64,000 nucleotides of DNA from Actinoplanes couchii (GTDB taxonomy: Bacteria; Actinomycetota; Actinomycetes; Mycobacteriales; Micromonosporaceae). The notes under the pieces were generated by a model that saw nothing but the letters and a program-made list of their open reading frames with translations, made no database searches and was not told the origin of the DNA. This document shows positions 15,755-24,008 of the stretch, one piece after another (position 1 is the first letter of the stretch; each line of letters opens with the position of its first letter). Position numbers and translations under genes: made by a program. The stretch spans positions 18,726 through 82,725 of the forward strand of contig NZ_BOMG01000074.1 of NCBI RefSeq assembly GCF_016862075.1, given 5' to 3'.

Positions 15755-16681
15755 ATGGCCCCCTTGATCAAGAATCTCACGGTTCTCCTGGCCGTACTCG
15801 TGACCACGCTGGCCTTCCCCCGCCCCGCCGCGGCGATCGCCAACGGCGAGGACGCCCGGGACGGCGACTACCGGTTCTCGGTCCTGCTGACCATGACCGG
15901 CCTGCCCGCGGACGACGGCGGCACCCGGGACAGCTCTTGCTCCGGGGCCCTGATCGCACCGCGCTGGGTGATCACCGCCGGACACTGTTTCCGGGACGCC
16001 GACGGCCGCAAGGTGAGCCGGACCGTCGCCGAGAAGACCACCGCCGTCGTCGGCCGGTCCGACCTGTCCGGCACCGGCGGCCAGGAGGCGCAGGTGGTCG
16101 ACGTCCACCAGGCCGACGACACCGACGTGGCCCTCGCGGAGTTGTCCGCCGACATCACCGGCATCACCCCGATCCGGCTGTCGGACACCCCGGCCGTCTC
16201 CGGCGAGACGCTGCGGCTGACCGGTTTCGGTCTGGTCACCGACGCGTCGGGCCTGGTCCCGGCGACCCGGATGCAGACCGGCCTGTTCACCGTGAACGCC
16301 GTCGGCGACACCCTGGTCGAGGCATCGGGCACCGCGCCGCGCCCGGACACCAGCCCGTGCCCGCACGACTCCGGCGGCCCGTACTTCCGCGAGACGCCCG
16401 GCGGCGAGCCGGCCCTGGTGGCGGTGGTCAGCACCGGCCCCGGCTGCCCGCACCCCGGCCCCGACTTCAGCGCGCGCGTCGACACCCTGGCCGGCTGGAT
16501 CGCCGACACCACGTCGGACCGCCCCGGTTTCCCGTTCCTGCCCTTACCGTTTCTGATCGCGCTCCCGGCGGTGGCCCTCGCCCTGGTCGCGCTGCTGGTG
16601 TGGCAGTCCACCACCCGGCGGTCCACCGCCCGGCAGTCCGGCGCCCGGCGGTCTACCGCCCGGCTTCCAGGACGGCCTTGA
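15755..16681 (+). CDS. membrane-anchored trypsin-like serine protease (S1)
   Basis: A 308-residue chymotrypsin-fold protease with a signal peptide (1-27), the expected mature N-terminus IANGEDARDG, and the triad His77 (ITAGHC), Asp124 (DTDVALAEL) and Ser206 (HDSGGPY). The residue before Asp-Ser is His instead of the usual Gly of GDSGG, an uncommon change near the oxyanion hole. After the protease domain there is a C-terminal hydrophobic helix (about 257-281) and an Arg/Ser-rich tail, so the enzyme is likely tethered to the membrane facing outside. Its last 29 bp overlap the convergent SRPBCC gene. Confidence 0.85.
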   Translation: MAPLIKNLTVLLAVLVTTLAFPRPAAAIANGEDARDGDYRFSVLLTMTGLPADDGGTRDSSCSGALIAPRWVITAGHCFRDADGRKVSRTVAEKTTAVVGRSDLSGTGGQEAQVVDVHQADDTDVALAELSADITGITPIRLSDTPAVSGETLRLTGFGLVTDASGLVPATRMQTGLFTVNAVGDTLVEASGTAPRPDTSPCPHDSGGPYFRETPGGEPALVAVVSTGPGCPHPGPDFSARVDTLAGWIADTTSDRPGFPFLPLPFLIALPAVALALVALLVWQSTTRRSTARQSGARRSTARLPGRP

Positions 16682-17057
16682 TCTCCTGGATCCCGATCTC
16701 GACCCGCGGCCGGACCAGGGCGGCGGCCGGGTGCGGGAGGACGTCGGTGGTCCAGACGAGGCGGCTGTGCTCACCGTCCTCGAAAACCTGAAAGGCCGCA
16801 TGATGGTACGTCAGGGGAAGGCGCTGCCCATCGGTGACGGTGTAGGCCATCCGCCGCAGCTCATGGTCGACGGCGAGAACGAGCTCCCGGACCAGATGCC
16901 CGTCCGGCATGGTCAGAACCCGGACGTCCCCGTCCATGACGACGTCGGCAACCCGCCCCGGCAACATCCGCCGGTGCACGTTCCCCACGTCCGAGACGGC
17001 GTCCCAGACCACCGCAGCCGAAGCCGCAACCCCGACCGCCACACTGACAGTTGCCAC
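16653..17057 (-). CDS. SRPBCC (polyketide-cyclase/dehydrase-like) protein
   Basis: A 134-residue START/SRPBCC-fold protein: SAAVVWDAVSDVGNVHRRML near the N-terminus and LTYHHAAFQVFEDGEHSRLVW then LVRPRVEIGIQEIKAVLEAG at the end, typical of the ligand-binding helix-grip fold. These proteins bind small hydrophobic molecules; no specific function follows. Start GTG has GGGGGA at a good distance; the frame is open upstream but without conservation. Confidence 0.75.
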   Translation of the reverse strand: MATVSVAVGVAASAAVVWDAVSDVGNVHRRMLPGRVADVVMDGDVRVLTMPDGHLVRELVLAVDHELRRMAYTVTDGQRLPLTYHHAAFQVFEDGEHSRLVWTTDVLPHPAAALVRPRVEIGIQEIKAVLEAGR

Positions 17058-17132
17058 GATTCCCCCGTTCGATGCGGTACCGGAGGACCATAACGGACCG
17101 ATTCTGACCGCAATCGTGGGCAGGCTGGGGGC

Positions 17133-17546
17133 ATGACTCCTGATCGCTCGGGTTCCCGCATCGACCACCTCAACGTCGCCGTCCCGGACCTGGCGGCCGC
17201 GGTCGCCTTCTACGAACCGGTGCTGGCCGCCATCGGCATCACGAAGATGCTGCAGATCCCGCCGAACGCCAGGCCCCACCAGCCGACCGCGATGACGGGT
17301 TTCGGCCTGGCCGGGGTGAAGCCCTACTTCTGGCTCATCGACGGCGGCACGGTCGGCTCCAACATGCACCTGGCCTTCACGGTGGAGACCCGAGAAGCGG
17401 TGACCGATTTCCACCACGCGGCCCTGAAAGCCGGAGCCACCGACCTGCACCCACCGGCGGTACACCCCGAATACCACGACGACTACTACGGAGCCTTCGT
17501 CCTCGACCCACACGGCATCAACCTGGAAGCCGTCTGCCACCACTGA
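17133..17546 (+). CDS. VOC-family (glyoxalase-like) protein
   Basis: A 137-residue protein with the vicinal-oxygen-chelate fold: IDHLNVAVPDLAAAVAFYEP at the N-terminus, HLAFTVETREAVTDFHHAAL in the middle and YGAFVLDPHGINLEAVCHH at the end, giving the usual metal-ligand pattern (His11, His82, Glu near 132). Substrate unknown; similar single-domain proteins include glyoxalases, dioxygenases and antibiotic-binding proteins. It ends 6 bp from the convergent sugar operon. Confidence 0.85.
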   Translation: MTPDRSGSRIDHLNVAVPDLAAAVAFYEPVLAAIGITKMLQIPPNARPHQPTAMTGFGLAGVKPYFWLIDGGTVGSNMHLAFTVETREAVTDFHHAALKAGATDLHPPAVHPEYHDDYYGAFVLDPHGINLEAVCHH

Positions 17547-17552
17547 CGACTG

Positions 17553-18500
17553 TCAGAGGGCTCCGGTCAGGTGGATCAGTTCGAGGTCGCCGTAGAGGCG
17601 TGCCGGGCCGGACTCGTACGGGATGAGCAGGGTTTCTCCGGTCTTGATCTTCAGGCCTTCGGTGGGGGTGGTCAGGCGGCCCCGGCCGGAGACGGCCACC
17701 GCGATCGCGAAGGACTGCGGGACCAGGTCGCCTCCCCGGTAGCGGGTGGCGCGGAAGAACGGGTCTGCGGAGTCGGGTAGGAGGTGGTCGGTGCCTTTCA
17801 GGGTTTCGAGGCGGGTGGGGGTCCAGGCGGTGCGGTCCACGCACTGCAGGGCCAGGTCGTAGCCCAGGCCCAGGTGGCCTCCGGTCAGGGCGAAGCCCTC
17901 GTACTCCAGCAGGACCGAGAAGTCTGTCGGCTCCTGGACCTCCACCAGGAGGATTCCGTCGCCGATGGCGTGTGGCACCCCGGCGGGGCACAGGATGGCG
18001 TCGCCGGCGGACACCGGGATGCGGTTGGTGGCGGCCAGCATCTCGGTGGTCTGCTGGGCTGCCACCCAACCCGCCAGCTCCTCCGGCTCCACGTCCCGGG
18101 CGAAACCCAGGTGGACGTAGGCGTCCGGTCTGGCGTCCACGATCACCCAGGCCTCGGTTTTTCCGTACGGGCTGGCCAGATGGTCCGTGGCGAAACGCCG
18201 GTCGGGGTGTACGTGCAGGGGCAGTCGCTGGCCGGCGTCCAGGAGTTTCACCAGCACACCGGTGTCGTCGCGGCCGGGGCCCAGCCAGCGGGCGGGTTCG
18301 GCGGCTATCGCGTCGGTCAGCAGGATTCCGTCGGGCAGGGTGGTCAGGCCGGACGGGTGCAGGTCGTGGCGGGCGGTGGTGGAGCCGACCCAGTCCTCGG
18401 GGCGGTCGGGCAGACCCTCCTCACCACGGAACGCGGCTATCCGGCCGGCACCGGAGTAGAAGGTCTCGGGCTGGTTGGCCGGCAGTTTCAGGATGCTCAC
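17553..18500 (-). CDS. class I mannose-6-phosphate isomerase-like protein
   Basis: A 315-residue cupin-type phosphomannose isomerase homologue. Zinc-site residues are visible in PLHVHPDR (His96, His98), KTEAWVI (Glu116) and CPAGVPHAIGDG. The family interconverts mannose-6-phosphate and fructose-6-phosphate. It is the last gene of a six-gene sugar operon, and its GTG start overlaps the stop of the kinase gene by 4 bp. Together with the kinase and aldolase it would feed an aldose phosphate toward fructose-bisphosphate; the true substrate could be another aldose. Confidence 0.85.
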   Translation of the reverse strand: MSILKLPANQPETFYSGAGRIAAFRGEEGLPDRPEDWVGSTTARHDLHPSGLTTLPDGILLTDAIAAEPARWLGPGRDDTGVLVKLLDAGQRLPLHVHPDRRFATDHLASPYGKTEAWVIVDARPDAYVHLGFARDVEPEELAGWVAAQQTTEMLAATNRIPVSAGDAILCPAGVPHAIGDGILLVEVQEPTDFSVLLEYEGFALTGGHLGLGYDLALQCVDRTAWTPTRLETLKGTDHLLPDSADPFFRATRYRGGDLVPQSFAIAVAVSGRGRLTTPTEGLKIKTGETLLIPYESGPARLYGDLELIHLTGAL

Positions 18501-19708
18501 GGGGTCTCCTCCGACGATGACCGGGCCACGGCTGTCAGGAAGCCGCCGACAAAAGTGTCGCCCAGGCCGACCGTGGTGGGGTTCCGGACGTCCAGGGCGA
18601 ATGCCGGGACACAGTGGACCCGGCTGCCCAGCAGCTGCTCCAGATCTGCCGCGAACGTGACCGATGCGGATCGGCGTGGGCGGCTGCGCAGCTCGGCCAC
18701 GTCGGCGTCGGTGAAGTCGTCGCCGTGGCCGTAGCGGACGGCTGCCGTCACGGTGCCCAGGTCCAGGGCGATGGCCCAGGTCACGGCATGGTCGCCGTAC
18801 GCCAGGGCCCAGTACTTGGTGTGCAGCACCAGCGTCGGCGCGGGGATCAGCGTGGACAGCTCGGCCAGGGCGTCGGCGATGTCCGTGGGCGAGAGCAGGT
18901 CCACCGTACGGCCGAGGTGGTTCTGCATCTCGTCCTCGTTGAGCCCGTAGACGTCGATCGTGTCCAGCAGCGCCGAACGGACCCGGCTGCTGAAGGCCGG
19001 CTCGTGGTAGGCGGCGTCCTCGAAGTAGGTCACCGCCCCGGCCGGCAGGTGCAGCATGTGCGCGCGCAGCCGGGCCATCCGCTTGTCGAGTTCGTCCCGG
19101 TCGCGCATGGCGTTGAAGCCGGAGATCAGGAAGACGTGGGCGCCGGCGAGCCGCGGCCCGAGTTCGTCGGTGAGCAGCATGGCGCTGTTGGCCGGGTCGT
19201 TGACGTAGATCAGGCGGTTCGGGAAGGGCGCGGTGACGTCGATGTCACCGGCCCGGACGTGCAGGCCCCGGTCGTACTGGACGATCAGGTGCGGGTAGGT
19301 GGTGTCCTCGGTGCCGCTGTTGATCCACTCGGTGCCGGCCGGCAGCAGGCGCCGGAACGTGTCGTTGACGCTGACCAGGTGCATCGTGGACGGCACACCC
19401 AGCCGGCTCATCAGGATTCCGGCCCGCACCGACGTGCCCCCGAGTGTCGCGCGGTGCGGGTAACGGTTGGCGAAACTTTCCAGGGCCGCGGCGGAGGCGA
19501 CGTAGTGCTCGCCGCCGCCACCACGGGCCACGTAGGAGAGGATCGACACCACGAGGTCCCGTTCACTGGTCACCGCGGTCGGCGACGACAGCTCCGCGGC
19601 GGTGACGCCGTACTCGGTGACCAGTTGTTCCAGGACGCCGGCGGTCAGTCTCAGCTCGTAGTCGACACAGCCGCCGAGGCCCAGGACTACACGGGACGCG
19701 TCAGCCAT
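18497..19708 (-). CDS. ADP-dependent phosphofructokinase/glucokinase-family sugar kinase
   Basis: A 403-residue ribokinase-fold kinase of the ADP-dependent PFK/GK family (COG4809 type), known mainly from archaea and from animal ADPGK. Marks are GLGGCVDYE at the N-terminus, LGGTSVRAGILMSRLG, INSGTEDTTYPH, FLISGFNAM, and the catalytic GLGDTFVGG near residue 380, where the Asp is the general base. The nucleotide preference (ADP or ATP) cannot be settled by eye. The gene starts one base after the aldolase stop, so it is tightly coupled with it; phosphorylation of a ketose-phosphate to the aldolase substrate is the likely role. Confidence 0.8.
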   Translation of the reverse strand: MADASRVVLGLGGCVDYELRLTAGVLEQLVTEYGVTAAELSSPTAVTSERDLVVSILSYVARGGGGEHYVASAAALESFANRYPHRATLGGTSVRAGILMSRLGVPSTMHLVSVNDTFRRLLPAGTEWINSGTEDTTYPHLIVQYDRGLHVRAGDIDVTAPFPNRLIYVNDPANSAMLLTDELGPRLAGAHVFLISGFNAMRDRDELDKRMARLRAHMLHLPAGAVTYFEDAAYHEPAFSSRVRSALLDTIDVYGLNEDEMQNHLGRTVDLLSPTDIADALAELSTLIPAPTLVLHTKYWALAYGDHAVTWAIALDLGTVTAAVRYGHGDDFTDADVAELRSRPRRSASVTFAADLEQLLGSRVHCVPAFALDVRNPTTVGLGDTFVGGFLTAVARSSSEETP

Positions 19709-19709
19709 C

Positions 19710-20573
19710 TCAGTACAGCGATGCCTTGCCGGCGGCGCCGAACAGCTCGATCTTGTGCGCGGCGACCACGTTCATCGCCTCGATGCAGGCCGGCTGGATG
19801 GCGTTGGGCTCGCGGGTCTTCGGGTCGTCGCCGAGGATCTCGCGCATCTTCTGGTGGTAGGCGACCTTGATGTCCGTCGAGATGTTGATCTTGTTGATGC
19901 CGATCCGGGCGGCCTCCCGGATCTCGTCGTCCGGGTTGTTCGAGCCGCCGTGCAGGACCAGCGGGATCTGCACCCGGCTCTTGATCTCCTTGAGCAGGTC
20001 CAGCTTCAGCTCCGGCTTGAGGTGCGCCGGGTAGAAGCCATGGAACGTGCCGATCGCGATCGCCAGGCTGTCCACGCCGGTCTGCTCGACGAAGGTGACC
20101 GCGTCGTCCGGGTCGGTGTAGATGATGGTGGCGGAGCCACCCTCGGCGTAGCTGTCGTTGGCGCCGATGGTGCCCAGCTCGCCCTCGACCGAGACGCCCA
20201 GGACGTGCGCCGCGTCGACGACCTTCCTGGAGATCGCCACGTTCTCGTCGAACGGCTTCATCGAGGCGTCGATCATCACCGAGGTGAAGCCGAACTGGAA
20301 CGCCTCGAGCATCTGCTCGTAGGTGGCGCCGTGGTCCCAGTGGATCGCGATCGGCACGCTCGAGCGGTGGGCGCGCTCGGCGATCGCCTTGACCAGGTCG
20401 CGGCCGATGTGCGAGACCTCGTCCGGGTGGATCGCGACGAGCAGCGGAGCGTTCGTCTCCTCGCTGATCTCCACGATGCCCTTGAACATCGCCCAGTCGC
20501 TGATGTTGAAGGCGGGCACGGCGAAACCGTGCTCGTTGGCGACGTCGAGGATCGCCTTGCCGGTGGTCAGCAT
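19710..20573 (-). CDS. class II ketose-bisphosphate aldolase
   Basis: A 287-residue zinc-dependent aldolase (fructose- or tagatose-bisphosphate type). Motifs: PAFNISDW, IHWDHGATYEQM with the zinc His, VEGELGTIGAND, IAIGTFHGFYP, and LHGGSNNPDDEI. It should split a ketose-1,6-bisphosphate into dihydroxyacetone phosphate and an aldehyde phosphate. Start ATG has AAGGAG 9 nt upstream. It links import and kinase genes in the operon and follows the second permease by 35 bp. Confidence 0.9.
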   Translation of the reverse strand: MLTTGKAILDVANEHGFAVPAFNISDWAMFKGIVEISEETNAPLLVAIHPDEVSHIGRDLVKAIAERAHRSSVPIAIHWDHGATYEQMLEAFQFGFTSVMIDASMKPFDENVAISRKVVDAAHVLGVSVEGELGTIGANDSYAEGGSATIIYTDPDDAVTFVEQTGVDSLAIAIGTFHGFYPAHLKPELKLDLLKEIKSRVQIPLVLHGGSNNPDDEIREAARIGINKINISTDIKVAYHQKMREILGDDPKTREPNAIQPACIEAMNVVAAHKIELFGAAGKASLY

Positions 20574-20608
20574 CTCGTGTTTCTCCTTGTTACTAGGGGT
20601 GTGCGGGG

Positions 20609-21451
20609 TCAGGCCTTGACGGCGCCGGCGGTCAGGCCGCCGATGAATCGCCGCTGGAAGATGAGGAACAGGACCAGGACGGGAATCGATCCGAGGATGC
20701 TCATCGCCATCATCTGGTTCCACTCGTACGAGTGCTGGCCCATCAGGAGCTGGATACCGATCGGGACGGTGCGCATCTCGTCGGTACGGGTCAGCGCCAG
20801 GGCGAACAGGTACTCGTTCCACGAGATCATGAAGGTGTAGACGCCGACCGCGATCAGCCCGGGAACCGAGATCGGCACCAGGATCCGCCACAGTGCGGTC
20901 CAGCCGTTGCCGCCGTCGACCTTGACGGACTCGTCGAGTTCCTTCGGCAGGGTGTTCAGATAGGCGGTGATCATGATGATCGCGTACGGCAGCGTGAACA
21001 CCATGTGGGTGAGGATCAGTCCGGGATAGGTGTCGTACAGGCCGAGCGCGACGACGAGCCCGAAGTACGGGATGACCAGCGTGATCGGCGGCACCGCCTG
21101 GACGCTGACGATGACCGCGTTGATCGTCCTGGAGCCGGGGAACGTGAAGCGGCTGAACGCGTACCCGGCGAGAATGGCCACCAGCAGTGTCAGGACGGTG
21201 ACCGAGCCGGCGACGATGTAGCTGTTGAGGAAGAACTGGAGCTGGGCCGGATCGGTCAGGATCGCGGTGTACGCGTCGAACGAGAAGCTGTCGGTGATCA
21301 GCTGCGGCGGGTTCTGGAACACCTCACCGTTGCTCTTCAGCGAGGTGGACAGCATCCACAGCACGGGCAGTGCGGCGAACAGCCCACCGAGCACGAGCCC
21401 GGTGATGACGCCGGCCTTGGCCAGGGTGCGGCGGGTCTGGACGGAGGCCAT
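20609..21451 (-). CDS. carbohydrate ABC transporter permease (MalG type)
   Basis: A 280-residue inner-membrane permease with six hydrophobic segments and the EAA-type coupling motif in LDESVKVDGGNGWTALWRIL, followed by SWNEYLFALALT, typical of MalG-class subunits. It pairs with the MalF-type permease whose stop lies 3 bp before this start. No ATPase gene is present in the operon, so a shared MsiK-type ATPase encoded elsewhere is expected, as is usual in actinomycetes. Confidence 0.93.
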   Translation of the reverse strand: MASVQTRRTLAKAGVITGLVLGGLFAALPVLWMLSTSLKSNGEVFQNPPQLITDSFSFDAYTAILTDPAQLQFFLNSYIVAGSVTVLTLLVAILAGYAFSRFTFPGSRTINAVIVSVQAVPPITLVIPYFGLVVALGLYDTYPGLILTHMVFTLPYAIIMITAYLNTLPKELDESVKVDGGNGWTALWRILVPISVPGLIAVGVYTFMISWNEYLFALALTRTDEMRTVPIGIQLLMGQHSYEWNQMMAMSILGSIPVLVLFLIFQRRFIGGLTAGAVKA

Positions 21452-21454
21452 GTC

Positions 21455-22360
21455 TCACCGCTCCCGTTGTGAACGAACGTAGAAGAAGGCCAGGATCATG
21501 GTGAGGAGCAGGACGATCACCGCCGCGGCGGACGCCGTCGCGAACTCGTACTCGCTGAAGGCCTGTTTGTAGACGTACGTGCTGAGCATCTCGGTGGTGT
21601 TCAGCGGTCCGCCGCCGGTCGTCATCCAGATCAGCGCGAACTGCTGGGACGTCCAGATCAGGTCGAGCACCGCCATGCTGATGATCACCGGCTTGAGCTG
21701 CGGCAGGGTCACGTGCCGGAACCGCTGCCACCAGGTGGTGCCGTCGACCGAGGCGGCCTCGTACAGGTCGGCCGGGATGCCCTGCAGACCGGCCAGCAGG
21801 CTGATCATGAAGAACGGGTAGCCGGACCAGACGTTCACGAAGGTGACCGCCCAGAGCGCGATGTCCGGGTCGGAGAACCAGCCGATCCCCTCCTGGACCA
21901 CACCGAGGGTCTGCAGGATGTAGTTGACGACGCCGGCCGGGTCGAGCAGCAGCCGCCAGATCACCGCGATGACCGCGATGGTGAACAGCCACGGGAGGAT
22001 GTAGACGATCCGGAAGATCGCCTTGGTGACGCCACTGAGCAGCTTGGTGTTCAGCATCATCGCGAAGGTGAGCCCGAGGACCAGGTGCGCGACGGTGCTG
22101 ACCGAGATGAAGATCGCGGTGTTCTTCAGCGCGGCGATGAAGTCGGGGTCGGTGAGGACCTTGGTGTAGTTGGCGAAACCGGCGAAGACCGGGTTCGCGG
22201 TGACGATCACGTTGTCCCGTAGCGAGTAGCTGATCACCATGACGATCGGGATGACCATCAGGACGAAGATCAGCAGCAGCGTCGGTGACAGGTAACCGAA
22301 GGGGATCAGGCTCCGGAGCCGGCCGGAACGGGGCACGGCGGGGGCGGCCTTCGTAGTCAT
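21455..22360 (-). CDS. carbohydrate ABC transporter permease (MalF type)
   Basis: A 301-residue permease with six membrane helices and the coupling loop YEAASVDGTTWWQRFRHVTL followed by PQLKPVI. Start ATG (MTTKAAPAVPR) has AAGGAGACAGCA just upstream. It lies 64 bp after the binding-protein gene, the gap holding a strong hairpin that could lower permease expression relative to the binding protein. Confidence 0.93.
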   Translation of the reverse strand: MTTKAAPAVPRSGRLRSLIPFGYLSPTLLLIFVLMVIPIVMVISYSLRDNVIVTANPVFAGFANYTKVLTDPDFIAALKNTAIFISVSTVAHLVLGLTFAMMLNTKLLSGVTKAIFRIVYILPWLFTIAVIAVIWRLLLDPAGVVNYILQTLGVVQEGIGWFSDPDIALWAVTFVNVWSGYPFFMISLLAGLQGIPADLYEAASVDGTTWWQRFRHVTLPQLKPVIISMAVLDLIWTSQQFALIWMTTGGGPLNTTEMLSTYVYKQAFSEYEFATASAAAVIVLLLTMILAFFYVRSQRER

Positions 22361-22376
22361 TGCTGTCTCCTTGATC

Positions 22377-22410
22377 GGGCGCCGCATCGGGCGAGACCGG
22401 TGCGGCGCCC
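22377..22410 (-). terminator. intercistronic hairpin, probable attenuator or mRNA stabiliser
   Basis: GGGCGCCGCA (22377-22386) pairs perfectly with TGCGGCGCCC (22401-22410) around a 14-nt loop between the binding-protein and permease genes. Such hairpins often stabilise the binding-protein part of the mRNA and reduce read-through into the permeases. Confidence 0.65.
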
Positions 22411-22424
22411 TGCCGAACAACCGA

Positions 22425-23708
22425 CTACTTGATGACCTCGGACCAGCTCGCCTGCGACTTGGCCAGGGCCTCGTCGACGGTGGTCTTACCGGTCAGCACC
22501 AGCTGCAGCTGCTCGTCGAAGCTGCGCATCAGCTCCTCGGACTTCGGCAGGCCGACGAACTCGTTCGCCGGGGTGCCCGCCTGGTAGATCTCGAAGGCCT
22601 TCTCGAACAGCGGGTCGGAGTTGCTGAAGTCCGGCTTGGCGTTCTTGTTGCCGGGGAACCCGTTCGCGATGGTGGCCAGGTTCGCGTTGGTCTTCTGGTC
22701 CATCAGGTACGACACGAACTTGAAGGCCTCGGCCTTGTGCTCGGTAGAGTCGGAGATGCCGATGCCCCAGGAGGCGTACGGGATACCACGCTTGCCGGAG
22801 TAGCCGTCCACCGCGGGCAGCGCCGCGACCTCGAAGTTCAGGTCCGGCTTGCCCTCCTTGATCAGGTTGATGTGCGCCAGCGAGTCGATCATCATGCCGA
22901 CCTGCCCGTTGGTGAACTTCTCGACCTTGTCCTGCTCCTTCATGGTGAGCGCGCCGGGAGCGATCACGCCGGCGTCGTTCAGGCTCTTCACGTACTCGAC
23001 GGTGGCCTTGACCTCGGGGCTGGTCAGGTTCGGTTTGCCGTCGGCGAGCATGCTGCCGCCGGAGGCCCACAGCCAGGACATCACGTCGTTCTGGATCCCG
23101 TTCGGGACCGCGGTGTCGAGCGGGAGGGCCCAGCCCTTCACGTCGGAGCCGGTCGCGGTGATCTTCTTGGCGGCGTCGGAGAACTCGGTGCGCGTGGTCG
23201 GCACCGCGGCGACTCCCGCTTTTGTCAGCAGGTCCTTGTTGACGAAGAGCGGGTAGACGAAGTTGACGACGGGAACCATGTAGGTCTTGCCGTCGAGCTG
23301 AATCTGGCTCGCGAGCTGACTCTGGTCGTAGCCGGCCTCGGTCATCAGCGCGGACATGTCAGCGATGGCGCCCTGTTTGGCGAAGTCGTTGACCCAGGCG
23401 CCGTCCAGTCCCACCACGTCCGGCAGGGTCTTGGAGGCAGCACCGGTGACGAGCTGCTGCTTGGTCGACGCGTACGGCGCGCTCAGCAGTTTGATCTTGA
23501 TGTTGGGGTTCGCGGTGGTGAAGTCGTTGATTATCTCGTCGAAATCTCCGGCGGGGAGTTCCGCTCCCCACCACTGGGCGAATTCGAGGGTGACGGTGCC
23601 GTCCGAGCTCTCGTCGCTCGATCCGCCGCACGCGGCCATCGATCCGACCAGAGTTGCCGCTGCCAGTGCCGCCATCAGCTTCTTCAGCCGGGTGGAACGA
23701 ACTGCCAT
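22425..23708 (-). CDS. sugar ABC transporter substrate-binding lipoprotein
   Basis: A 427-residue extracellular solute-binding protein (family 1). The signal ends in a lipobox VGSMAAC with Cys27, so it is membrane-anchored outside the cell. Family marks include FAQWWGAELP, LPDVVGLDGAW, NFVYPLFVNKDLL and a long C-terminal helical lobe. Start ATG has AAGGAG 7-8 nt upstream. It is the first gene of the operon and is transcribed from the 300-bp region shared with the divergent DeoR gene. The ligand is probably a sugar or short oligosaccharide; specificity is not readable. Confidence 0.93.
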   Translation of the reverse strand: MAVRSTRLKKLMAALAAATLVGSMAACGGSSDESSDGTVTLEFAQWWGAELPAGDFDEIINDFTTANPNIKIKLLSAPYASTKQQLVTGAASKTLPDVVGLDGAWVNDFAKQGAIADMSALMTEAGYDQSQLASQIQLDGKTYMVPVVNFVYPLFVNKDLLTKAGVAAVPTTRTEFSDAAKKITATGSDVKGWALPLDTAVPNGIQNDVMSWLWASGGSMLADGKPNLTSPEVKATVEYVKSLNDAGVIAPGALTMKEQDKVEKFTNGQVGMMIDSLAHINLIKEGKPDLNFEVAALPAVDGYSGKRGIPYASWGIGISDSTEHKAEAFKFVSYLMDQKTNANLATIANGFPGNKNAKPDFSNSDPLFEKAFEIYQAGTPANEFVGLPKSEELMRSFDEQLQLVLTGKTTVDEALAKSQASWSEVIK

Positions 23709-23914
23709 GGCCAGCTCCTTCTATATCTAAGTCTTTCTGTTCTTTGCTGTGGTGTCGGCCACGTTAGCAGCGTGTTACCGGCGTAAACAAGAGAAGAACT
23801 GCAAAAAACTGCGGACTACCGCATACTACGGCGGCAGGGGTCCGGAAGCGGGGTTCCCTGTAGGGCCATCATCCTGCAAGATGTGCCGCCTGCACCGCTA
23901 TCCACCAGGCATTT

Positions 23915-23969
23915 GCTGCAACTTGCGGTTCCTTGCAGCTTTGTGCGAGTAGTGTGCGTATCGTGTGCG
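23915..23969. promoter_or_regulatory. operator array in the divergent DeoR/sugar-operon intergenic region
   Basis: An inverted repeat GCTGCAA-N11-TTGCAGC (23915-23939) is followed by three TGTGCG direct repeats at 23942, 23953 and 23964, spaced exactly 11 bp apart. Further ACTGC half-sites lie at about 23798 and 23807, nearer the binding-protein gene. Phased repeats like these are typical of DeoR-family operators. The 300-bp region 23709-24008 contains no gene. Confidence 0.6.
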
Positions 23970-24008
23970 AAGTTGTGGCATACTGCCGCACTGACGAAGG
24001 AGGGAACC

